From Tribonema minus (taxonomy: Eukaryota; Sar; Xanthophyceae; Tribonematales; Tribonemataceae), in NCBI GenBank assembly GCA_017506865.1, contig JAFCMP010000061.1:248001-312000 (forward strand): a DNA stretch of 64,000 bases. Reading direction: 5' to 3'. The position numbers and the translations under genes are program-made. Below, in pieces: positions 34,776-47,800 of the stretch. The notes under the pieces are model-generated. The model had not been told where the DNA came from and made no database searches. It saw nothing but the letters and a program-made list of their open reading frames with translations. Positions within the stretch are counted from its first letter, which is position 1. Every line of letters starts with the position of its first letter.

Positions 34776-37657
34776 TCACCGCCTGCGGTTCCATTCAAAG
34801 TCGGAGTACGCGTGTGGCCTCAGCCATCCGAATGGCGGCACGATCATCATGAGCAACGTCACCGCGACCCACACTGCCAGGACCGCCTGCCATGTTTCCA
34901 TGCGGACGATGAGCACCATCGGTCCTAAGATTGAGACCTGTGACAACAGCCAAGAGGAAAGCGAGCGTGTGCTTGTCAGCTTCAAGTGACCCTAGTTCAA
35001 ATTTCATTATCTGTGGCAGAGGGGCTTCTCAGCGCAGTTGATGCGGCAATTTGATGGCAGCTCATGCAACATTGAATGACAATGTCGGCCAAGTTCATTA
35101 CGTTTGACCATTGTCACACTCCCAAACAAACGGATCCTGATTATACAGTAGAGTCCAGCTACTGGTTTTGCTACCACACCGTCTTTTGGTTCTGAAAATA
35201 CGGGGTATCGGGCTCATTGTCATTGCCATGATAAGTCATTCGTGAAGGCCACAAGCTCTACAGCCATGTGCAGAGTGTTTGATGTGAGCTATAATGTCAA
35301 AGCCACAGCCATTGGCTGCTGCGATGCGATTCACAGTTCTCGACTCCACTTTTCTAACATGCACAGCTCGCTAACCTCTACCCGATATCCATCAAATCGA
35401 TGCACCATGAGGCTGATGTCGTATTGTACATGACCTGGCAATGGCACGTGTTGATGCAATGCGCTCGCAAAGTTATGTAAGCGGTTTACAGTGGATTTTT
35501 TTTGCCTTTTTTTGCAGCATCATCCACGTCAACACGTTTGCGCGCACCACTTGGAGGTGCTGCGACCTGCAACTAGCGACGCAGGCCGAGTTAAGTGCAC
35601 TCATCTTCAGCGATTGCATAGATATGCTTGTGATCTGTCAGCCTACCCAAGGGTTGCGCTGCTTATGCTTCTGTGCACATTAGCCGCACATGCCGTGCAT
35701 GAACGGGGAGCTGTTGTTAATAATCACAGTTGCATGATGTACCACGCACCACCAACTCGCGCACGGGTAAAAAAGTAAACAGACTAGTCTAACACAGTCA
35801 CAGCTATGTAGCCTACACGAAATCGGGACTACAAAAGTCAATTCGTGGTTGGTGGTCTTGGTCAAACGATATTGCAGTTGCCATAAGCACCGCTAAGTCT
35901 GCACGGTAGCTATAGCTGAAAGATGGCGCGAGAGACAATAATGAATGCTTAAAAAGTGGAGTCGGGAATGGACCTCAAAACGATGTTGTTGACACGCCAA
36001 CTTGACGAGCGCATCGCACCGGCAGACACCATTGATAGATCATATACAGAGAAACATAGGCTATACGATGGATCAGGTTCGCCGCAAAACAGCAAAACAG
36101 CCATGAGGTTTGCGAGTTTCATATGCTTCAAAAGTGTGGTTGAAGACTGAGTGAACCGCATATACTAAGAGCGAACACCGGCCAAAAAACTGTAGCAATG
36201 CCTGACAGTCAGGGCCTCCGGTCCGTCTGGATCGTGATGATCTAACCTTGCTGATACTCATCTTTCTTATCTTGTTCATCTAGAGATCACTGTGAGTTTT
36301 ACGACCGATGAAATCACATTGACCTGGGCAGCAACGTAGGTACGTCAGCATGCATGGTCGACACAATCTTTGTGGAATTGGCCAGCACCATAATGGTAGA
36401 TTTCGATTGTTGTGGGTGCGCAGCATTGGGAGCTGGCACGTGGCTTTAGAGCTGTGCACGAGCTCCCCTTTGAAGGCCAAGTTGAACTTGGCGCGCGACA
36501 GCACGAGAGCCAAGAAGGCTGCGATACCATGTGATGTACATCAGGTGTTTTCACGAATCACTCACCAGTGACCAGAGGTTGATCACCATCGATTTCAGCG
36601 TCTGGGGCTTGTCATGTTTCGCCATCCTGCCGCTCTTTAGGCTGCAACGCACCCAAGTGGCCGTAGTCGCGAGAGTTTGCAGTGCTGCACCCAGTGGACG
36701 CTCTCTCACTTCGCGGTCGTGTGCGTGGATGCTGACGTCCTGATTACTAACCTTCCATGTGCCTCGTAAACGCCGCAGTGCCGAGGATGATGCTGTAGGA
36801 ATAGCAACAGACAGTCACCAAGTAGGAAAAAAAGAATGACGCGACACGACCAGGATTCGATCTTGCGCTGAACTTCACACCTCAATGGGGGTTGGAAGGG
36901 GCAGGGACAACGGTTGCAGCTCCGTAGTGCACGCACAGGAGAGCAGCCAGTGCCTGCATCACTTGGTTTTACAGCCAGTTCATCATGCAGTGCATGCATG
37001 GGGAAGTAGGGCAACTCTGAAACCAGACAGCAATATGAATAGCATCCAGGACCAAGACGATGGCACGTCCGCCAGCCACTGATGTTGGCGGCGGCAGGCA
37101 TGAGCACCTTATTGAGGACGGAGCAGTGACAGGCTCTCAGGCGGTATCAAATGTCAAGAGCAATCATTGCATACGCACATGCATCCGTGTTTCAAACCGC
37201 GCATCTGAAGTAAAGGCTGCACAGATGCAATTATTGCCGGCGCATGAGCAACGTACCCGCCCACATGCGCAAGTGTGCAAGGCCTGCTGCGATAGATGAT
37301 GATTGCCGGACCGCCAAGCACGCAGCTCTATACCGCTCGACCACATACTGTACTAACAGCGTTGCAGAAATTGCAATCCGAACAGATCTGGCGGACAGCG
37401 CATCAGTACTAGTCAAGCAGTGGTCCTGGATGAACATGCCGTACAGCAAACTGTAATAATCGCCGGTTTGCAACAGGCAACGACTCAGAACAAGCTGCAG
37501 CATGACAATGCAATTGAACGGCATGCGACCACGACACGAACACGAAGAAGCACGTAAACCACCGCATGTGGGTGATCACAAAGTCGGTCATGGCATTCTT
37601 GGTATTTGGCCAGCATAAGCTCAAGAGCATCACTGGCACCACATGCCGCAAACACAT
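34776..37657 (-). CDS. Candidate polytopic membrane protein (gene model incomplete)
   Basis: Not a family I recognise. Three pieces look real on the minus strand. Exon 37657-37560 begins MCLRHVVPVMLLSLCWP and joins in phase to an exon starting 37450 (LLYGMFIQDHCLTSTDALSA, then a hydrophobic RIAISATLL). A final exon 34937-34776 follows a good acceptor (TTGTCACAG) and encodes a strong membrane segment (VLAVWVAVTLLMMIV) ending SDFEWNRRR. Between them, hydrophobic stretches (for example near 36520 AAFLALVLSR and near 36170 FFGRCSLLVYAVHS) may be further exons, but I could not connect them with confidence. The start may lie further right; an acceptor-like CTCCTAG coincides with the sulfotransferase stop codon. 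Confidence 0.35.
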
Positions 37658-37677
37658 GCCGACTTGGGCCAACAAAC

Positions 37678-38667
37678 CTAGGAGGGCAGCTCCGAACAGT
37701 CAGCGCTGGCCCAATGGTCGGCATGAAACCCCCACTCACGTGCCCACTGCGGCAGCGCGATGCCAAACAACAAATAATCGTCTATGTAGTACTGCACAAC
37801 TGCACATGCCATCGCTGGCGACAGATAGTACTTACGTAAAGCGTCGGCTGCATGCGTCAGGTGCGTTTCATTTGGAACTGCTCCTGCTTTTTGCTTGGCT
37901 CCGAGACCGCTGCCGCCGCCGCCGCCGGTGCCACTGCTGTCTGCCACACTTGAAGCTGGCCGCGGAAAGTGCCGGTGAAAAGCGGGGATGCTTTCAGGCT
38001 GCACACCGAGGGTGTGAAGCAAAGCGGACACTTTCTCATGCGACGTTGCGGGGTCCAACTGCTCTACGGTCTGGAAATGCGACAGCTTTGATGGTAGGCC
38101 GCCGCAAAAGTCGCTCTGCGGCCGCCAATGCGCATCTGTTATCGGCGGCGCCTGTCGTAACCGGTCGATCGCAACTGCAAACGGCGGATCCTTGGAGCCG
38201 AACGTGTCAGTGCAGTGCTCCCTGTCTGTGTCGTGGCCAGGTTCGCACTTTGACCGGAACGCCGAGAGAAATCGCTCCAGTGGTTCCCGAAAGAAGACAG
38301 CCTTGTGCCAGGTTTCGTCCAGTACGAGCCTGTCAACGTCTGCTTCGCTCATGTTGTGTGCCTTCATGTTGTTGAGCCTCCAAGGTTTCCGCCCCTTGGC
38401 CTGCCGGGGATCCCAGCGAGAACGATAGGATCGAAACAGGTCGTTGAATGATTCGCAGCCCACCTTTTCTATGAAGCAGAACAGCAGCTTGATTTCTGGT
38501 ACTATGATCCAGTGCTGGTAGAGATTGTCCATTACTGGTGCCGGAGCTGTCACGTGCGCTGCTGTCGTTACGCCGTCGCCGGTGCATCGCATACCTTTGC
38601 TGATCACCAAAAGCCCGAGCGCTAAGACCACGACGCCTGGGATAGCCAGAGCAGCATTAAGCCGCAT
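37678..38667 (-). CDS. Carbohydrate sulfotransferase (Sulfotransfer_2 type), Golgi type II
   Basis: A single uninterrupted 329-residue frame, the only complete intronless gene here. A signal anchor at about residues 6-24 (AALAIPGVVVLALGLLVIS) predicts a type II Golgi membrane enzyme. PAPS-binding motifs: LLFCFIEKVGCESF (5'-phosphosulfate loop, about 61-74) and FFREPLERFLSAFRSK (3'-phosphate motif, about 125-140). AHWRPQSDFCGG (179-190) and YYIDDYLLFG near the C-terminus are typical of the chondroitin/HNK-1 sulfotransferase group. It transfers sulfate from PAPS to glycans, plausibly cell-wall or mucilage polysaccharide; acceptor unknown. A Gly/Ala-rich insert near 240-255 is low complexity. 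It shares a 167-bp divergent promoter with the NO66 gene. Confidence 0.85.
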   Translation of the reverse strand: MRLNAALAIPGVVVLALGLLVISKGMRCTGDGVTTAAHVTAPAPVMDNLYQHWIIVPEIKLLFCFIEKVGCESFNDLFRSYRSRWDPRQAKGRKPWRLNNMKAHNMSEADVDRLVLDETWHKAVFFREPLERFLSAFRSKCEPGHDTDREHCTDTFGSKDPPFAVAIDRLRQAPPITDAHWRPQSDFCGGLPSKLSHFQTVEQLDPATSHEKVSALLHTLGVQPESIPAFHRHFPRPASSVADSSGTGGGGGSGLGAKQKAGAVPNETHLTHAADALRKYYLSPAMACAVVQYYIDDYLLFGIALPQWAREWGFHADHWASADCSELPS

Positions 38668-38834
38668 GAACTCTCGCCTCGCATCAAGGTCGGCTGCTGC
38701 TGCTGCAAAAAGCTCAGGTATTTGAACTTCAAGTAGAAAAGTTCAAATCAAAGTTGAGTTTCGCTGAAAGTTGACGTGAAAAGTCTCTGAAAGTTGACGT
38801 GAAAAGCTAAGCCCCGCGCCACGAGACGAGCATC
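38668..38834. promoter_or_regulatory. Compact divergent promoter with tandem TGACGT repeat
   Basis: Only 167 bp separate the start codons of the sulfotransferase (-) and the NO66 gene (+). A 20-bp element, CTGAAAGTTGACGTGAAAAG, occurs twice exactly, at 38764-38783 and 38787-38806 (23-bp period). TTGACGTG carries an ACGT core of the kind bound by bZIP factors. Repeat and spacing are seen; shared regulation is inferred. Confidence 0.6.
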
Positions 38835-41800
38835 ATGGAACAAGGAGGGGGGAGCAGGGCAGCGCAGAAGCGCCGGAAGAAGAAAGTCAAGCAGCATCAG
38901 CCGCAGCAGGAGGTTGCAGCCCGAGGTCCTCCTGCCAATGGTATCCAGCGTCCCGACAAGCACAAGTGAGTAGCGGGTTTCGAGTTACTGTGCCGCTGAC
39001 ACAGACTCTGATTGCATCACACGACATTGTGCTCAAGCCACCGCGCCTTGGCGTTCAGCATTCCTGCGTCACCTAACATGCTTGAACGACCCAATTGGCG
39101 ACTTCCTTCTCACTCGCCCTGGACCTGTGGCTTGAAGTTCATCAGCATTGCCAGATGCGAGATACCCAGCAGTAAGGCTGGGTCAGCGTCAAACGATCTG
39201 GAGTAGGCAAGCAAGCGAAGTTAGTTCAGGGTGGCGCAACTTGAAATTGGACTTGCGCTGCTGCCTTGTTTTTTTTTTCTCAAATAGAAGTAAAATGAAT
39301 TATTACATGTTCTCACGCCAGGAACTCCCAGCAGTGGTCTGAGGTGCACTTGTATTGCAGGCAGCAGCTGAATGGGAATGGGAAAGGCAAGCAAAAGGCG
39401 CAACCCAGGGCAGCACAGCAGCAGCAGCAGTACCAGGCTCAGCAGCAGCATGGCACCAAAAAGCGGATGCGAGAGGAAGAAGATACTGATGAAGGTGATG
39501 ACGGGGTGTGCATTCTTGCAACAATGCAGTTTTTGTGCACAGCTGGTTCTTCTGAGTGGCCGCATCAGCAAAGCGGCTCCTTTCGAGAAGTGACAACTAT
39601 TTTACATCACGCTGCAATCGCTGATCGCTGATGCTGCTATGTCTGTGTGTGTGTGTGACGTAGGGGGAGGGGCTGCTTGCTCGCAGAATTTTGAGGGGAT
39701 GGAAGCAAATGCCTACTGTACATTAAAAGCTGATGCCGGTGTCTTGCATTGTGGCATTGGCAGCACAGTTGAACTATGGTGATGAACTGGCTGCTAATGA
39801 CATCTGTGATTTCTGTGCTTACACTTGAAATACACCAGATAGTTTTTTTTTACACACCCTGACCTCATATATCGCAGATCACAGTGTTGTGGGCCACTTC
39901 TCGGCTTCATTCAGCCTTGCCAGCCCCGTGCACTCTGCCCACTCTGAATCTGTCAACGCGCGCTCCTCCCTCCCCTTCATTATGTTGACAGAAGACGATC
40001 CTCTGCTGGAGCACGACGGCAGCTACAGCGACGACGACGACGGCGCACTGCGCGGCGGCAGCGACAGAGGCAGCGAGCACAGCTCAGACGTGCCAGCCGT
40101 GGCGTCGGGGGGAGGGGGGAGCGGGGGGAAACGGGGGGACTCCGGGGGGGGGCGGCGCGGCGGCACGCCTCAGTACATTGTGACTGTGAATCCGGATGAC
40201 GAGCTGGAGCGGACGCTGCTGTCGCTGCCGGCGCGCGACGTGTGCGGCGACGCAGCGCTGGACAGCGGCGTCAAGGCGCGCCAGATGCTGCAGTGGATGG
40301 TCGCGCCCGTGGTGAGCGAAGAAGAAATGAAAAACGTATACTTCTAGAAGCAACTGTTTTATACCGTGCAAAACTTAATTATTCAATGACTTCTGTCCTC
40401 TTATGGGTTGAATTGGTTCTTAGTGTCAGCGGTGGCTCAGCGCCGGGAGGTGCACAGGGGGGGGGGGGGGGGGGGGGGGTCCCAGTGCTGCTGCTGCGGC
40501 ATCGCTGGCGCTTAGAGGGCTGCAGCAGTTGTTGCGTCGAGGGCTGCAGTGGATGGTCGCGGCCGTGTTGAGTGCGCGTCCGCAGTGGCAGCGCCCAGCG
40601 GTGCAAGCGAGCCTTTTAAGATAGGGCGTTTGTTACTGATTGCGGACCCGGGTGATCTCTCCACGGCCAGGAGGAGTGCTCAGCACCGGGAGGTGCAGCA
40701 GGGGCGGCACTGAGGCTGCTGTTGTGGTGTCGCTGGCGCGCTGAGGCTGCAGTTGATGTTGCGCTGAGTCCAGCAGGATGCGCGTAAGATGCTTACTTTA
40801 CGCCCGGGTGCTGGGGCACGTGCTTACCTCAACACTCGCTGCTGCGGCCATGGTGATCGCGGTGTGCGGTTTCCATACTGGTGTCAGCGCGCCACCACCA
40901 TTTAGGCTGTGGCGTGGCGCCGCAGTGGCGTCAGCGGCGTGGCAGTCTGCCGCTATGGTGATGCATGCATTGCCGCCCCCCTGTGCGACGGCAGGATGTG
41001 AGCATGCTCTGCGTGAAGGCACTCTACGCGCGCTGCTGGGAGTCCTGATCGTACCTTCGTCAACCACTATCGAGTACTGCGCTCTGGCTACGCCGGCCGA
41101 ACGTCAACTGCCGACGTCAGTTTACGAAGCGAAGGTCACCGGCACGGCAGCTGATCTCCCCCCCCCCCTCGTGCAACGGGCATGATGTTAACGTGTTCTA
41201 TACACGCTGCTGGGAGTCCTGCGTGAAATCTTCTACAAACAGTTCACGTTCTGCGCTGCTTTTACGTTGCCTGAGCACCAACTGCTGATGTCAGTTGATG
41301 ACGCGAAGGTCACCGCCCATGATCATTCACTGCATTCTAAAAATCACCGCTCGTGATTATTCACTGCATTGCTGCAACACCGGCCGACGCTGACTGCCAA
41401 TGTGAGTCGATGACGCGAAGGTCACCGCACGGCAGCTGATCTCCCCCCCCCACCCCGCGCGCCCCAACCCCCCGCCCGCCTCCCCTCGCGCAACGGGCCA
41501 GGACGTGAGTGTCTTCTACGCGCAGTCCTGCTTGAAATCTTCGTCAACCAGTGGTACTGCGCTCAGGCTACACCGGCCGAGCGCCGACTGCCAATGTCAG
41601 TCGATGAGGCGCAAAGGTCACCGCATCGCAGCTGATCCCTTCCCCCCCCCCCCGCACCCCACCCCCCGCCCCCCCCCCCTCGCGCAACGCGCCAGGACGT
41701 GAACGTGTTCTACGCGCGCTACTGGGAGTCATGCCCGCTGCTCGTCCGCCGCGCCTCCGCCCACTACTATGACGGCTGGATGTGCACCGCCACCAATGTC

Positions 41801-44800
41801 ACCTGATGACGCGAACGCCACCGCACGGCAACTCATACCCCCCCCCCCCGCCCCCCACCCCCTCTCGCGCATCGCGCCAGGACGTGAACGTCTTCTACGC
41901 GCGCTACTGGGAGTCGTGCCCGCTGCTCGTCCGCCGCGCCTCCGCCCGCTTCTACGACGGCTGGATGTCCACCGCCGACGTGCGAGCGTGCATCGCGCAG
42001 CAGGCCCTGCGCTACGGCTCCGACCTCGACGTCACCAACTTTGTCGAGGGGCGGCGCGTGACGCTGAACCCGCCGGCGCCGGAGGGGGAGGAGGGGGGCG
42101 CGGCCGTGGATGAGGGCTTTGTGTGGGGGAGCTTTGAGCGGGGGTGCTCGCTGCGCATGCCGTGCCCGCAGAAGTACTGGTGAGTTGGCAGTGGGGGGTG
42201 ACCATGTGTGCCCTGATAAGGTTATTGGTGCCTCGAGTGAAGTGAATGTTTGTCTCTGGACTCAGCTGTTATATAGCTGCCTGGTCCTGTGCATGTCTCA
42301 CAAGAATAGTAACGCTATTCCGCGTCCAGTGGTGGCAGCACAAGGGCGCTTTGTTATTGTGTAGTCATCATCAGCGACGATGTATACATTTAGCACAGTG
42401 GCAATTCTGGGTGTCAAGCGAAGCGTGAAACAAAGCATCTTCGTCTCTTGACGACTTTGTAATGACTGCTTGCCCAGATCTATGTGATGTAACGGCCATA
42501 AATTGCCAGCAGCAGGGTGACGACTACTTGATGGCCTGATGCACACATTGATGAATCATAGCTGCTCATGATTTACTCGGTGATGCCAGCGACAAGGTGC
42601 ACACTGCGTTGGCGAGCTCCGAGAAGTAGTGGGGTTGAGATCGACTGTGCAACATCAGCATCCTTACTGAAGTATGTACACGTGTTATCTCATGTCATGT
42701 CTTTCGAGGTAGGAATTCATATGCTGCTCATGCCTGTTGCTTGTAATGACAGTGACAAAGTGCACGCCCTACTGGCGAGCCTTGAGGAGGAGTGGGGCTG
42801 TATGGTGGGGGCGAATGTGTACCTGACGCCCCCGGGTCACCAGGGGTTTGCGCCCCACTACGACGACATCGAGGCCTTCCTGCTTCAGATTGAAGGTCGG
42901 TTCAGGCCATGACGATGATGCTGCCATCTGTGAAGCCAAAGACACAGAAGGACTGTGTTTCCAGCATTTTTTTGTGTGTGTGTTACCATTAGACTGTGCT
43001 GGGGGCATTGATCACAGAAATGCTGGCCGTTGAGTTTTGGACGTCGCTGCCTTCATAGACCAGAGCTCAGTTCGCCATGTCTATCATACTGCCGGTGCCA
43101 GGATCTCGAAGCTCGCTGCAGTGGTATGGTGGGCCTTGTCACGCTGCACTGATGAACAGCTGAACACGATGCCCCCTACTGATTTGCTCCTTTTTGTGAC
43201 TGTTTCTAGATTACTATGGCAGCTCATTCTACAGACGTGTGCTTGTCATGAATTGCCGCTTAGGGTGCGAACACGCCCAGATGGTTGATGTGAAGTCGCT
43301 ACCAGAATCTACATGCGCCTTGTGACAAAGTATCTTGTGGCTCATTGACAATCACTCTGAATGACGTCGCCAACAGACATGCACTTTTTCTTTTTTTTCT
43401 CACTGTTCCGCGAGGTTTCTGACACGTAAAGTCAATCACCACGCAGCTTACGCAGCGCACCCCATTGCCACGTCCCCCTAGGGTCAAAGCGCTGGAAAGT
43501 CTACGCGCCAGCGGGAGCAGAAACGAGTCTCCCGCGCACCAGCAGCGAAAACCTGGTGAGCACTGCTGCGTGGCAGCAGCGGCGCAGCGCATCTCAGTAC
43601 CTGTACGACACTATATGTACAACGCACCTCAGCACCTGTACGACACTGGTGCATTCCGCTAGTGTCGTACAGGCACCAATATGCATTGTGGCGACAACAC
43701 CTGGGCGCAGCTGCTGCGCGCATGCGGAGGCAGTGCTCAGGGCAGTGCTGAGCGATGACACACCCCGCAAGCAACAGCACACCACTGGTGACTGCTGTGT
43801 GACGCGCTGTTTGCATCGCTGCGTGGCAGCAGCGGCGCTGAGCACTGTTTGCCAGCTGCGCGCCCAGGCGTTGTCGATACAGTGCATCTCGGTACCTGTA
43901 CGACACTAGGTGTTGTCAATGCAACGCGTCGCGGTACCTGTATGATACTATGACAACGCATCTCGGTACCTGTACGACACTGGCGCATCTCACTACTGTA
44001 GTGTTCTACATATATCGAGATGCGCTATACGACACCAGGTGTCATTGATGCAACGCGTCTCGGTACCTGTATGACACTATACAACACATCTTGGTGCCTG
44101 TGCGATACTACAGCGCATCTCACTAGTGTCGCACAGGTACTGAAATGCGCTGCACGACACCAGGTGTTGTCGATGCAATGCGTCTCGGTAACTGTACGAC
44201 GCTGTACAACGCATCTCGGTACCTGTACGATACTGCTGTAGCGCATCTCACTTACACAGTGTCGTGTCGTACAGGAACCGAGATGCGTTGTATCGGCAAA
44301 ACCTGGGCGCACGCAGCCGCTCTGCGCATGCCGAGGCGGTGCTCAGGGCAGTGCTCAGCAATGACACATCGTTTGTGCAGCAGCAACGACTGACTCGGTG
44401 GCTGCTTTGTGATGCGCTACATAATAACTATGTGGTAGCGCTGAGCACTGATTTTTGTTGCTGAGGGGGCAGAGCTCAGGGCAGTGCTGTCCTTCAGCAA
44501 GAACCCGGCGAGCGCAGCGCGACTTGCTGTTTGGCAGTGCCCAGTGGAGGTTAATATATGAATGATGCTCTTTACTTCAAGAAGTATGAAACAAGTCCCT
44601 CTTCCCTCTTTCTCTATCCGTGCAGAAATGTACATGCGTGACAAGTCGCACAGGATTCGGTAATGGATGGGGGTATGCCGGTACACGTCAATGAGCATTG
44701 AGTCACCTTGTCACAAGGCGACATGTAGACCCTGGTAGCATGCTTGACATCAATCATCTGGGTTTATTCGCGTCCCAACCGAGAATAACATCAGTACGGT

Positions 44801-47800
44801 CCGGGTGTATTCACACCCCAAGCGAGCATAACATCAACACGAAGCACATGTACTCTGCAGCGCTCATCCCGCCCTTCTTGTGCACGCAGCACAGACGCCA
44901 GAGCAAGTGCAAGAGCTCGGTGAACCGGCCATCAAGTGCCATGCTGCAGCCTAACATAGATGCTCCGCATGGCCGCACCTCCTGCTCATCTGATCCTGAG
45001 AACTAATGAAGTACATTGAAGTACCTCACTCGGCAATTGGGGTATGCTAGTGTATCATTCTCTGACCATTTCAGCCGCCGTCCTCCCGCCACACGCATCA
45101 CAGACGCCAGAGCAAGTGCAAGAGCTCGGTGAACCGGTCATCGATGCTGTGCTGCAGCCTATCACAGTTGCTATATGGCCGCAACTCCTATTCATCTTAT
45201 TCCTTACACCAATGCAGTACGTCCAATTACCCGCTCGACGATCAGGTTATGACCAATTGAGCCACCGCCTTGCTGCCGTGTCACAGACGTCAGAGCAAGT
45301 GCAAGAGTCCGGTGAACCACACTTCAACACCGTGCTGGAGCCTATCACGGATGCTCTGCTCACCTGCAAATCCTGGCCATCTTACCCTGTAAACCAATAC
45401 AGTACATCGAAGCACGCCCTTCAGCTGGGGGGCTGCCCTCTTACATGCGCTGCAGAGCACTCGCCCGCCCTTCTTGTGCATGCGTCGCAGACGCCAGAGC
45501 AAGTGCAGGAGCTCGGTGAACCGACCATCAACCCATGCTGCAGCCTATCACAATTGCTCTGTATGGCCGCAACTCCCATTCATCTTATCCTGCACACCAA
45601 TGATGTACATTGAAGTACCCCACTCGACGATTTGTTTTATGACTGATTCAGCCCCCGCCTTGCTGCCACATGTGTCACAGATGCCTTTGATCGCCCCTGC
45701 ACATAGTTACAGTGAACATGCTACGGTATTATTGCTTTACTTCATTCAGCGCTGGGTACACACTCACCCATTCTCACTGTGCACGCGTTGCAGACGCCAG
45801 AGCAAGTGCAAGAGCTCGGCGAACCGGTCATCGACGCCGTGCTGGAGCCGGGTGACCTGCTGTACTTCCCGCGGGGCTGGGTGCACCAGGCAGTTACGGT
45901 TGCTGGGGGCCCCGCCAGCCTGCACTTGACCGTCTCCTGCTATCAGGTACTGCGGCTAAGCACTTGCAACATATATCCATACTGAACACCCATGCCTCAA
46001 ACGCTGAAAGCTTGCACACAGAAGTCGTTTGGCTCCTGCGGATCTGGTGGCACTGTTTGACAGGTGGCCAATAGCTGCAGCAGCGGCAAGTAATGAGCAA
46101 GTATTAAGGTGACCCTGGCTTTACCACTGAGCTGCAAAGCTTGTGTACACTTGGCAGGGTGGCCGTCCCCGTCTGGGGTGCCAGAATACCACATGCGTAT
46201 TCGAGAGCAGTGTTCAGGCACTGCGTATTGTGCACACATTCATGATGGTGAAGATGTCACTCCAAAGTACGTTCATAGAAGTAGTTTACTTTGAGCTACT
46301 GTAAGATCGACGTTGCCATGAATCAAAGTGCTTGACATGTAGAGAAGGTGTGGCGGCGGCAACTGGCGCCGTCACAAGTGCCTTGCAATGGCAGTCCCTG
46401 CCCAAGGACCATTTCGCAATTGATTTTGCAGGCCACAGTCTGCCTTACCGACACAAAGGGTTCTGCCGTCTTTTGCGCACAGAAAACCGGCTCGCTTGTC
46501 CGTGCGCATATCGCCCTTTCCTCATCGCTTCAGGGCAGCTGCTGGGCGTAGTCTACATGCTCGGGCCCCCGTTGACACCTATTACTTTGAAGTACAATGA
46601 ATTGAACGCACCGGCTACATTCTGCCTTGCCGCACCATGCCCCTGTCAAACTTACACTTAGAGAAGCGGCACGTTCGTCCGTGCATTCCGCGCCCCGTGC
46701 TCATCGCTCAGGGCAACGGCTAGGCAATATGCTCAGGCGCCTGATAAAACCTGTCATTGTGGTGAAATGAACTCGCCGGCTACATTTATTATTATTAGTT
46801 TGTTCTGGTTATTATTCTACCGGGGGTTATCTACGTTGATGAATTTATTGTAATTGTCATTGCAACCAGCTTGTGGTCGTTTTTGAGGTGTTACATTCCG
46901 CCATGCCGACACCATGGCTCTGCCAACCCTGCGCACCAAGAAACCAGCATGTTCACTCGCACTCCTGCCGCCGGTTCCTCACCCCTCGGGGCAACTGCTG
47001 GGCTGACATGCTCCACAGAACAACACCACGTTCACTCGTAAACCCGCCGCCATTGTTCCTCACCACTCAGGGCAACTGCTGGGCTGACATGCTCGAGACC
47101 CTGGTTCCCATGGCCCTGGAGGCTGCAGGGCGTCGCCACTTGGCGCTCCGCCAGGGCCTGCCCCGTGACTACCTACAGTATGTGGGGGTGGCCGCGGGGG
47201 AGGGGGACGCCGATGCGCGGCGGCAGGCCTTCGTCGCCGCCGCAAAAGGAAAGGTGGGTCGCGTTTTCATGGAGCTCGCTGGGTTTGTTTCATGTTGGCT
47301 GCATACGTGTTGCACTAATTGGTGATGAATGCCTTGCAGGTCTTTACTTCTGCCTCTGCAGCATCACACGGGGTTGCCGCACACTGTCGCCTGACGCTGA
47401 CCCTCAGGGGTATGCGGGCTACATGTGAAGACTGGCGAACAGGCCTCGAGGGCGCTGCTGCCGAAATAGTGCCTGCATACATGAGCAGTGGCGCTGCTCA
47501 GCGTTCGCTGCTCTGTGTAGTACCTTGCACGACGGCTGGAGTGTTTTTCCAACGTGCAGTGTCTACTGGCCCCAGAGCTTGCAGCGAATGGTGGAAATTG
47601 CGTACAAGCTGGCATGTTGACACCATAAGACTTGCATGTGCACAAACATGCTGCCGCCAAACTAAAGGGCGAGGACATAGAGGTATAACTTGTCCATAAG
47701 CTTATCATCATTGCTGTGTGTTAGACCCTCATAGCAGCAACCGACTGCAGGAAACACGTGTAACGGGCCGCAAGGACGCATTGACCTTACAGCTCTGCGG

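Noticed and set aside
37566..38375. 269-codon + frame
   Set aside because: Antisense shadow of the sulfotransferase, whose motifs are all on the minus strand.
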